This document shows positions 25,326 through 32,430 of a stretch of 64,000 nucleotides of DNA, piece by piece. The translations under genes were made by a program, and so were the position numbers. Source of the stretch: Leuconostoc inhae (lineage in GTDB: Bacteria; Bacillota; Bacilli; Lactobacillales; Lactobacillaceae). The notes under the pieces were generated by a model, which saw only the letters and a program-made list of their open reading frames with translations, ran no database searches and was not told the DNA's origin. Within the stretch, counting starts at the first letter, position 1, and each line of letters starts with the position of its first letter. Location: positions 207,805-271,804 of the forward strand of contig NZ_BPKW01000004.1 of assembly GCF_019656015.1 (NCBI RefSeq), read 5' to 3'.

Positions 25326-26387
25326 ATGGCAACCATACATGTATCTTTTGATCAAAAAGCGTATGACGTTAAAATTAATAACACAGCGCATACTCAAATC
25401 GGGTCAGAAATTTTGTCTGTTTGGTCACTTCGTAAAATCGTCTTGTTGACTGACAGCAATGTTGGGCCGCTGTACTTGAGGACAACACAGCAGCAACTTG
25501 AAGCTGTAGGATTTGATGTTTTACCCTTGCAGGTACCGGCTGGTGAACAATCTAAATCATTAACAGTGGCTGGTGAATTGATTGCCAAAATGGCTAAAGC
25601 AGGATTTACTAGAGGGGATGGCCTAATCGCTTTAGGCGGTGGTGTTATTGGTGATTTGGGTGGTGTTGTGGCCTCTCTTTATATGCGAGGCATTAGCTTT
25701 ATTCAAATTGCAACATCCCTCACTGCGCAAGTTGATTCGTCGGTTGGTGGCAAAACAGCCGTTAATTTAGAGGATATTAAAAATATTGCAGGCACCTTTT
25801 ATCAACCAGATTTAGTTTTGGTTGATAGCACATATTTAAATACATTAACAGATCGTGATTTAGTTGAAGGCTATGGGGAAGTTGTTAAAACTTCTGCACT
25901 TGACAGTCAAAATTTTTTTGATTTTACTGGGACGATACAATCCATTCAAGATATTCGCGTGCATGCACAGGCACTGTCAGAATTGGCTATTGCCTACAAA
26001 GCAAAAATTGTGATGCAGGATGAGAAAGAATCAGGGCAACGACAATACCTTAATTTTGGGCACACAATAGGACATGCAATTGAGTTACTAGCACATGGGA
26101 AATTGCGACACGGCGAGGCGGTGGCTATTGGTATGATAGCGATGACTGAACGTATGGCTCGTGATGGTGTGTCACCTAATGCTTTGGCTATTGATCTCAA
26201 AACACGTTTAGAAGCAGTAGGGTTGCCAACAAGCTCAAAATTAATAGGCACTTCTCAATTTTTTGATCATTTGATTAATGATAAGAAAAATCGTGGTGGC
26301 GTTTTAAATCTTGTCGTGCTTGAAAAAATTGGTCATCCTGTTATTATTCAAAAGTCATTGGCAGATATGCCAGCCTTTATTAAATAA
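25326..26387 (+). CDS. aroB: 3-Dehydroquinate synthase
   Basis: Converts DAHP to 3-dehydroquinate with catalytic NAD and a divalent metal. The 353-residue protein shows PAGEQSKSLTVAGELI, the NAD-binding ALGGGVIGDLGGVVASLYMRG, QIATSLTAQVDSSVGGKTAVN and the metal-binding His in FGHTIGHAIE and LRHGEAVAIGM. All are intact. AAAGGA is 5 bases before the ATG. It lies in the expected pathway order after aroF. Confidence 0.96.
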   Translation: MATIHVSFDQKAYDVKINNTAHTQIGSEILSVWSLRKIVLLTDSNVGPLYLRTTQQQLEAVGFDVLPLQVPAGEQSKSLTVAGELIAKMAKAGFTRGDGLIALGGGVIGDLGGVVASLYMRGISFIQIATSLTAQVDSSVGGKTAVNLEDIKNIAGTFYQPDLVLVDSTYLNTLTDRDLVEGYGEVVKTSALDSQNFFDFTGTIQSIQDIRVHAQALSELAIAYKAKIVMQDEKESGQRQYLNFGHTIGHAIELLAHGKLRHGEAVAIGMIAMTERMARDGVSPNALAIDLKTRLEAVGLPTSSKLIGTSQFFDHLINDKKNRGGVLNLVVLEKIGHPVIIQKSLADMPAFIK

Positions 26388-26400
26388 AACTCTGAAAGGA

Positions 26401-26442
26401 ATGTGTGAGAGACAGCGATTATACACCTCATACAATAAATAA
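26401..26442 (+). CDS. Possible 13-codon upstream mini-ORF of aroC
   Basis: ATG at 26401 gives MCERQRLYTSYNK and a TAA ending 2 bases before the aroC ATG. An AAAGGA directly abuts its start, which is too close for good initiation. It is a candidate for feeding ribosomes to aroC, which has no ribosome binding site of its own. Expression is uncertain. Confidence 0.3.
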   Translation: MCERQRLYTSYNK

Positions 26443-26444
26443 TT

Positions 26445-27623
26445 ATGCGCTATACAACAGCCGGCGAAAGCCATGGACCAGAAGAAATTGCGATCATTGA
26501 GGGCGTGCCAGCAGGACTACACATTACTCAAGAAGACGTTAATAAAGAACTCGCACGTCGTCAGCATGGTTATGGTCGTGGCGAACGTCAACAAATTGAA
26601 ACAGATACCGTCACTTTTTTAACTGGTGTGCGGCATCAAACCACATTAGGATCACCCATAACATTAAATGTCCACAATGATGATCATAATAGCTGGTCTA
26701 AAATTATGGCACCAAATGACCCTGCAACACCAGAAAATAGCTTACGTAAAGTTTTACGACCACGTCCTGGACATGCTGACCTAGTTGGTGGCATGAAATA
26801 TCGACATCATAATGATTTGCGCAATGTGTTGGAACGCTCATCAGCTCGCGAAACAACCATGCGTGTTGCTGTAGGCGCAGTAGCAAAAAAATTATTACGA
26901 GAAATTAACGTTGATGTTCACGGATTCGTTGTTAATGTGGGGCCTGCAAAGTCAGATTTAAATGTCTTAACACAATATAAAAATTTGCAAGAACTACGTG
27001 TGGTGACTGAAGGTTTTGCCACGCGATCTTTAACAGCTGAAGCTGATGAAGCCATTCGTCAAGTGATTGACAAGACGAAACGTGATGCCAATACAGTCGG
27101 CGGTCAGGTACAAGTTATTGCCACGGGTATGCCTGTTGGACTTGGATCATATGTGTCAGCTGATGAGAAATTAGATGGTAAGATTGCGCGTGCAATTGTT
27201 GGCATCAACGCTTTCAAAGGGGTGCAATTTGGCGGTGGATTTGATAATTCTGAAAAATATGGTGATCAAATTATGGACGAAATTTTTTGGGATTCAGAAA
27301 AAGGTTTTTATCGTGGAACTGATAATTTAGGTGGTTTCGAAGGTGGCATGACAACTGGTGAAGCAATTACTGTTCGTGGTGTCGTGAAGCCAATTCCTAC
27401 ATTGTATAGGCCAATGAAGTCGGTTGATATTGACACACATAAAGAGCATAAAGCTTCTATTGAACGTTCAGATACAACTGCGGTGACAGCAGCAGCGGTT
27501 ATTGCTGAGTCTATGGTAGCTATTGAACTTGCGATAGCTATTTTGGATAAATTTGATGCAGATAATATTGAACGTATGAAAGAACAGGTGGCAGCATACC
27601 GTGAAGAAATTCGGACATTCTAA
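26445..27623 (+). CDS. aroC: Chorismate synthase
   Basis: Last common step: EPSP to chorismate, requiring reduced FMN. The 392-residue protein begins MRYTTAGESHGPEE and has GRGERQQIETD, LRPRPGHADLVGGMKYRHHND with LERSSARETTMRVAVGAVAKK, and the C-terminal KSVDIDTHKEHKASIERSDT, all typical. The start is fixed by an in-frame TAA at 26436-26438; no Shine-Dalgarno lies within 15 bases. Translation may rely on coupling from the mini-ORF at 26401. Confidence 0.95.
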   Translation: MRYTTAGESHGPEEIAIIEGVPAGLHITQEDVNKELARRQHGYGRGERQQIETDTVTFLTGVRHQTTLGSPITLNVHNDDHNSWSKIMAPNDPATPENSLRKVLRPRPGHADLVGGMKYRHHNDLRNVLERSSARETTMRVAVGAVAKKLLREINVDVHGFVVNVGPAKSDLNVLTQYKNLQELRVVTEGFATRSLTAEADEAIRQVIDKTKRDANTVGGQVQVIATGMPVGLGSYVSADEKLDGKIARAIVGINAFKGVQFGGGFDNSEKYGDQIMDEIFWDSEKGFYRGTDNLGGFEGGMTTGEAITVRGVVKPIPTLYRPMKSVDIDTHKEHKASIERSDTTAVTAAAVIAESMVAIELAIAILDKFDADNIERMKEQVAAYREEIRTF

Positions 27624-27668
27624 CTAAGTAGCCTTGGCTACGTACATACTTAAAAAGGCAGAGTACTT

Positions 27669-28973
27669 ATGATCAAACTTATCAAAGCACCAAAATCAGG
27701 TCTGCATGGTGAAATTACCGTGCCAGGGGACAAATCAATTTCACACCGTGCATTAATGTTTGGTGCTATTGCAAATGGTGAAACACGCATTGACAATTTT
27801 TTAATGTCAGATGATGTGCTGCGCACAATGACTGTATTTCGTGAACTCGGTGTTAATATGAGTCAAGTAGGTTCACAAATAAAAGTGATTGGGAAAGGTC
27901 TGGATAAATTTACGAAACCTGATCATTCACTTAATATGGGAAATTCTGGGACATCAACGCGCCTTTTAATGGGCTTGTTGAGCAAACAGCCTTTTGATCT
28001 ACCTTTTTTCGGGGATGAATCGTTGAGTAAGAGGCCGTTGCGCCGCGTTGCAGGACCATTAGCTTTAATGAATGCAAAGTTTGATTTAGCGGCTGATAAT
28101 TTTTTACCGGGCACTATTCTGGCAAATAATAACTTGCAGGGTATCACCTACGATATGCCTGTTGCATCGGCTCAAGTTAAAAGTGCTATTTTATTGGCTG
28201 GCATACAGGCAGAAGGTGAAACTATTGTTATTGAAAAAAGGCCTTCAAGGGATCATACGGAACGTATGTTGCGGCAATTTGGCGGCGATATTACAACTAA
28301 TAATGGCATAATTACTGTACACCAACAACGCCAATTACGTGGGCAGCATGTACTGGTGCCTTCAGATATTTCAAGTGCCGCATTTTTTATGGTTGCAGGA
28401 TTAATTACGCCGAATTCTGAGTTAACATTAAAAAAAGTTGGTGTTAATCCAACGCGTGTGGGTGTCATTAAATTACTCGAACGTATGGGTGCTAATATTA
28501 AGCAAGAGCCAATGCCTTCAAACGGTGAGGCGTTAGCAGACATTGTCGTTAAATCGCAGTCTCTTCGTGGTATCAATATTACGGCAGATGACATTCCAAG
28601 TGCCGTTGACGAGTTGCCGATTTTGGCATTAGCTGCAACACAAGCACTGGGAGATACTGTGATTAGTGGCGCTGCGGAATTACGGGTAAAAGAGACAGAT
28701 CGTATTGCAACTGTAATCACTGAACTGACAAAACTCGGTGCTAATATTGAAGAAAGGCAAGATGGGATGGTTATTCATGGTGGCACAACCTTGCGCGCAT
28801 TACAGGGTTCTGTCATGCTTGATTCGCATGGGGACCATCGTATTGGTATGATGAATGCCATCGCTGCATTAATTGCTGAAGGCAATGTTATTTTAACCGG
28901 CGAAGATGCAATGAGTGTATCATATCCTGGATTTTTGGCTGATTTAGCATCAACAATGAGAGAAAAATTATGA
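27669..28973 (+). CDS. aroA: EPSP synthase (3-phosphoshikimate 1-carboxyvinyltransferase)
   Basis: Adds enolpyruvate from PEP to shikimate-3-phosphate. The 434-residue protein has PGDKSISHRALMFGAIANG near the N-terminus, LNMGNSGTSTRLLMGLL, and the C-terminal LRVKETDRIATVITELTKLGA. In the PEP-site loop the sequence is GNSGTSTR, keeping a small Gly-rich motif; class (glyphosate-sensitive or tolerant) cannot be decided safely. The gap before it holds a small GTAGC/GCTAC hairpin (27628-27641). The stop overlaps the tyrA start by 4 bases. Confidence 0.95.
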   Translation: MIKLIKAPKSGLHGEITVPGDKSISHRALMFGAIANGETRIDNFLMSDDVLRTMTVFRELGVNMSQVGSQIKVIGKGLDKFTKPDHSLNMGNSGTSTRLLMGLLSKQPFDLPFFGDESLSKRPLRRVAGPLALMNAKFDLAADNFLPGTILANNNLQGITYDMPVASAQVKSAILLAGIQAEGETIVIEKRPSRDHTERMLRQFGGDITTNNGIITVHQQRQLRGQHVLVPSDISSAAFFMVAGLITPNSELTLKKVGVNPTRVGVIKLLERMGANIKQEPMPSNGEALADIVVKSQSLRGINITADDIPSAVDELPILALAATQALGDTVISGAAELRVKETDRIATVITELTKLGANIEERQDGMVIHGGTTLRALQGSVMLDSHGDHRIGMMNAIAALIAEGNVILTGEDAMSVSYPGFLADLASTMREKL

Positions 28974-29812
28974 TAAATATAGTTATTGTGGGACTTGGTG
29001 AAATGGGTGCATCATTGGCTAAAATTTTAAATAGGCAACCTGATAATTATGTTGTCGGGGTGGATATTAATGCGGCGTCTTTGCGTTATGCGATAGCCAA
29101 TAATCTCGTCGCAGCAACTAGTTATCAGTTGCGTGATGTTGCACCACAAGCTGATGTTATTGTTTTAGCCACACCAGTAACTAGTATTGAAAAAAATATG
29201 CATCAATTAGCAACAATGATGTTAAAAGAAAATGTTATTATAACTGATACAGGATCGACAAAGCGAGAGATTTTGGCGGTTGCTGAACAAGTATTAACAC
29301 CAATGAATATGACATTCATTGGTGGGCACGCAATGGCTGGCACACATCAAAGTGGCGTGACCTATGCTAATGAGCGCTTATATGAACATATGACGTACTT
29401 TTTAGTACCAAGTTCTATTAGTGACAGTCGCGCATTGCAAACAATGTTAAAGCCATTACATGCTAAATTTATAACCATTGACATTGTCAAACATGATGCG
29501 TTAATGGCGATGATTAGTGATGTGCCACATATTGTTGCTTTTGCGTTAATGAATGCAGCAACGTCACAGTTAGGGCCTACAGCAGTATTTGGTCAGTATG
29601 TTGCTGGCGGATTTAAAGATACAACACGTATTGCAGCGAGTGATTCTAAACTTTGGGCAGATGTTTTACTGAGTAATAAACAAGCCGTATTAGACAGTCA
29701 AGCACAACTGATAAAACAGTTAAACCTATTTTCACAGGCAATCGAAAATAATGACGAAGATAAACTGATAGCACTAATTTCTGATGCACGACAATCAAGA
29801 GAAAATTTATAA
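28970..29812 (+). CDS. tyrA: Prephenate dehydrogenase
   Basis: NAD-dependent oxidative decarboxylation of prephenate to 4-hydroxyphenylpyruvate, towards tyrosine. The 280-residue protein has the Rossmann start NIVIVGLGEMGASLAKIL and GVDINAASLRYA, then TDTGSTKREIL and GGHAMAGTHQSGVTYA (catalytic His region). It lacks the C-terminal ACT domain found in some TyrA proteins, so direct tyrosine feedback may be absent. It overlaps aroA by 4 bases. Confidence 0.93.
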   Translation: MINIVIVGLGEMGASLAKILNRQPDNYVVGVDINAASLRYAIANNLVAATSYQLRDVAPQADVIVLATPVTSIEKNMHQLATMMLKENVIITDTGSTKREILAVAEQVLTPMNMTFIGGHAMAGTHQSGVTYANERLYEHMTYFLVPSSISDSRALQTMLKPLHAKFITIDIVKHDALMAMISDVPHIVAFALMNAATSQLGPTAVFGQYVAGGFKDTTRIAASDSKLWADVLLSNKQAVLDSQAQLIKQLNLFSQAIENNDEDKLIALISDARQSRENL

Positions 29813-29828
29813 GTAAAGTGAGAAAATA

Positions 29829-30629
29829 ATGATTAAAGAACCAGATACATTGATGCTTATTGGTTTTATGGGTGCTGGAAAAACAACTGTAGGCAAAGAA
29901 ATAGCTCGTCAACATCATTCTAAATTTCTTGATATTGATGATGAAATTGAACGTGTTGCTGGACAAACTATCGCTGAAATTTTTGCGACGCGTGGTGAAA
30001 TTGGATTCCGTCAATTAGAGACTGAGGTATTAAATAATGTGCAAACCTTCAAGGGCATTGTTGCAACAGGTGGTGGTGTCGTAGAACGGCCAGAAAATTT
30101 AGCTGTGTTACAACATTCGCCAGCAACGGTTATCTACTTACATGGTAACTTGGAAAGTACGATTGGCCGATTAATTTTAGAAGGACAACGACCATTATTA
30201 CAAGAAAAATCCACAGCAGATTTTTTTGCTTTGTGGCAAAAGCGTGATCCGAAATATCAACAAGTAGCTAATTTCACTGTTGAAACTGTTGGTAAAAAGC
30301 CCTCACGTATCGCTGCTGAAATTATTGCGTTATTTAGTGCTAATCAAGATGAATTGGCACTATTACAGCTACGATCACAAATTGATGCTTTTGATCGCCA
30401 AATTTTTCAAACGATTGCTGAACGTTTTCAAGTAGTTGAGGGCATTGCGCACTACAAAGAAAAATTTAGTATAGAAACAATACAAAACAACCGTATGATT
30501 CAGCAGCGAGTAGCTTTGAAAAGTGATTTTTATGCAAATGAGGACATCACTGATGATATGATTGATGATATTATGACAATTTTAATGAAAGCAGCGATTG
30601 ATAAAGAATTGAAACAGTTGAATGGGTGA
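29829..30629 (+). CDS. aroK: Shikimate kinase-chorismate mutase fusion
   Basis: A 266-residue two-domain protein. Residues 1-165 are shikimate kinase: P-loop GFMGAGKTT (12-20), FLDIDDEIE, FRQLETEVL and VATGGGVV, plus the GQRPLL lid region. Residues 175-266 look like an AroQ chorismate mutase: LLQLRSQIDAFDRQIFQTIAERF, AHYKEK and the later RMIQQRVALKS. Thus phosphorylation of shikimate and rearrangement of chorismate to prephenate share one chain. The two reactions are not consecutive (AroA and AroC act between them). Both active-site sets look present; the mutase assignment comes from pattern recognition. Confidence 0.87.
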   Translation: MIKEPDTLMLIGFMGAGKTTVGKEIARQHHSKFLDIDDEIERVAGQTIAEIFATRGEIGFRQLETEVLNNVQTFKGIVATGGGVVERPENLAVLQHSPATVIYLHGNLESTIGRLILEGQRPLLQEKSTADFFALWQKRDPKYQQVANFTVETVGKKPSRIAAEIIALFSANQDELALLQLRSQIDAFDRQIFQTIAERFQVVEGIAHYKEKFSIETIQNNRMIQQRVALKSDFYANEDITDDMIDDIMTILMKAAIDKELKQLNG

Positions 30630-30632
30630 GTT

Positions 30633-31187
30633 ATGAATATACATACACTTGGTCCTACGGGGACTGATTCAGATCGTGCAGCAAAGCATTATTTAACAGA
30701 TGAAGCTTTGATTTTGCACGCGAGCTTTGAAGAAATTATCATGAATTTTCATAATTATATAGGTGATAAAATATTGATGCCTGTTGCATTCAAGTCTAAT
30801 CTGTTGGACGGTACTGACTGGGCTGAGTTCAACTACTTGAATTGGATGACTCTTGAAATTGAATCAACATTTTCGTTGCCGTTAATGACAATGAATCTTG
30901 TTGAAAATACACAGTATCAACGAAATATTGCTTTGATTCATGCTGCAACTGAAGGCTTAATGAAACGATACTTAACAAAAATAGCGTTGAATAATGCTGC
31001 TGGACCATCAATTGTGTTTGCACCAAGTAAAATTGTCGCATTACAGGACTTTATAAAAAATAAAAATCGGTTTACAATTATTTCAGAAGAACAATTTAAA
31101 AAAATTCCAGAAAGTAGTGACGTGAAATATCAAATCAGGCAAGTATTAAAGCCTCAAATGATATGGGTCGTCTATAAAATATTATGA
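30633..31187 (+). CDS. Short prephenate dehydratase-like protein
   Basis: A 184-residue protein whose start, HTLGPTGTDSDRAAKHYL, resembles prephenate dehydratase (PheA), but it lacks the C-terminal ACT domain and is about 100 residues short of a full enzyme. Near residue 143 it has NKNRF where PheA enzymes carry N-x-T-R-F, so the catalytic Thr seems to be Asn. Short PheA relatives include prephenate decarboxylases of the BacA type. Its operon position argues for a role in phenylalanine synthesis, or another prephenate conversion. No other PheA is in the window. The stop overlaps aroD by 4 bases. Confidence 0.6.
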   Translation: MNIHTLGPTGTDSDRAAKHYLTDEALILHASFEEIIMNFHNYIGDKILMPVAFKSNLLDGTDWAEFNYLNWMTLEIESTFSLPLMTMNLVENTQYQRNIALIHAATEGLMKRYLTKIALNNAAGPSIVFAPSKIVALQDFIKNKNRFTIISEEQFKKIPESSDVKYQIRQVLKPQMIWVVYKIL

Positions 31188-32071
31188 CACTTAGAGAATT
31201 ATTGCATTTGCCAAGCACCAATGATAAACCAATTATCACGGTGCCTTTAACCTTAGGGCCAGATGATAAGTTTGGACCTTTCACACAAAAATTGCAGCAA
31301 CAAAATCCAGACGTGGTCGAATGGCGAGCAGATTATATAGCCGATAATTTTAGTCAAGCTGTGATGTGGCAACAGGTTAAATTAGGCGCACAAAATGAAC
31401 TCGCGCAAAAAGATGTCTCAGTGATGACGGAAGCCAAGATGTTAGCTGAAATAGACAATGCGAAGCAAGAATTTACTGCCAATTGGCCGGCCATGAATCA
31501 GCAAATTATCAAAGAATTAATCGGCACTGTATTTAATAGTATTGGTGGTTTTCCAATCATTTTGACATATCGGACGACCTCCCAAGGTGGACAAGGAGAG
31601 ATGTCAGCCGTTGAGTACACAGCTTTTTTGGTTAATGCACTATCTGCTGGTTACCCATTTGCAGCCGTTGATGTGGAATATTCATTAGAAGAACTTTTGC
31701 GGGAAAAAATTATTGATGCCGCACATAAAGTCGGAGTGCCTGTTATATTGTCATATCATGAGTTTAAGATGACGCCAAAAAACAGCCTAGATATTATACT
31801 GGATATGTCAAAACAACCAGTAGATATTGTTAAATTAGCAGTGATGTCGCAGTCTGAGCAAGACACACAATATTTACTAGACGTGACCAAAAATGCTGCG
31901 ACTAGCATCAGTCAGCCATTGATTACTATGAGCATGGGTGAATTTGGTAAACGCTCACGAATCGAAGGTTACAAATATGGTTCAGAAATGACATTTGCTG
32001 TACTCGATGGGACACGGGTTAGTGCGCCAGGTCAGCTAACAGTAAATGATCTCGTGCAATCATGGCAATAA
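31184..32071 (+). CDS. aroD: 3-Dehydroquinate dehydratase, type I, with internal insertion
   Basis: Schiff-base enzyme forming 3-dehydroshikimate. The 295-residue protein has EWRADY (about 46-51), ILTYRTTSQGG, the catalytic His in ILSYHEFKMTP (about 190) and the Lys in DIVKLAVMSQS (about 216), then TMSMGEFGKRSRI. It is longer than the typical 230-255 residues because of about 45-60 extra residues (roughly 58-118) between the EWR and TYRT blocks. It is the last gene of the operon, before the terminator at 32070. Confidence 0.92.
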   Translation: MTLRELLHLPSTNDKPIITVPLTLGPDDKFGPFTQKLQQQNPDVVEWRADYIADNFSQAVMWQQVKLGAQNELAQKDVSVMTEAKMLAEIDNAKQEFTANWPAMNQQIIKELIGTVFNSIGGFPIILTYRTTSQGGQGEMSAVEYTAFLVNALSAGYPFAAVDVEYSLEELLREKIIDAAHKVGVPVILSYHEFKMTPKNSLDIILDMSKQPVDIVKLAVMSQSEQDTQYLLDVTKNAATSISQPLITMSMGEFGKRSRIEGYKYGSEMTFAVLDGTRVSAPGQLTVNDLVQSWQ

Positions 32072-32106
32072 AAAAAGACGTGAATTATTGATTCACATCT
32101 TTTTTT
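32070..32106. terminator. Bidirectional terminator between aroD and the yjzD-like gene
   Basis: AAAAAAAGA and GTGAAT (32070-32085, one intervening C) pair with ATTCAC and TCTTTTTTT (32091-32106). A-run and T-run on both sides let it serve both strands. Confidence 0.87.
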
Positions 32107-32302
32107 ATTCTTCGGCGGTGATTTTTTTTGATGCAGCTGATCCTGAAATTGCAGGGATTGCAATGATTGCAATTTCACCAACAACAACGGAAATAATCGC
32201 AACTGTTGTGAATGAATAAGTTCCCTCAGATAGTTGAGAAACAATATATCCTAAAATTTCACCAAAAATTGCTGACCAAACAGCAACAGTAATAAACTTC
32301 AT
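32105..32302 (-). CDS. DUF2929 family membrane protein (YjzD-like)
   Basis: A 65-residue protein with two membrane segments (MKFITVAVWSAIFGEILGYI and the FTTVAIISVVVGEIAIIAI region) and a short Lys/Glu tail, matching the DUF2929 pattern including the Gly-Gly/Thr-Tyr-x-Phe-Thr loop. The start is ATG at 32302, with GAGGTGG upstream on the minus strand; a GTG at 32311 lies within that site. It has its own promoter (TTGCGC, 17 bases, TATGAT at 32354-32326). Function unknown. Confidence 0.78.
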   Translation of the reverse strand: MKFITVAVWSAIFGEILGYIVSQLSEGTYSFTTVAIISVVVGEIAIIAIPAISGSAASKKITAEE

Positions 32303-32325
32303 AATTTCCACCTCTTTACAGAACT

Positions 32326-32354
32326 ATCATACGCTCTTTAAAAAAAAGGCGCAA
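32326..32354 (-). promoter_or_regulatory. Promoter of the yjzD-like gene
   Basis: On the minus strand TTGCGC (32354-32349), 17-base spacer, TATGAT (32331-32326). The -35 overlaps a hairpin AAAAAAGG/CCTTTTTT (32342-32362), and a TATAAT (32376-32381) for dnaE lies close by, facing the other way. Confidence 0.6.
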
Positions 32355-32430
32355 CCTTTTTTGATGCGTTTCGTGTATAATTAAAGGGAACAAAATTTCG
32401 TATTAACATAGGAGACGTAGTGGAGGCCTA

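Noticed and set aside
32342..32362. AAAAAAGG/CCTTTTTT hairpin upstream of dnaE as a terminator
   Set aside because: It overlaps the promoters of both the yjzD-like gene and dnaE, and no upstream transcript would need to stop here; more likely an AT-rich promoter feature.
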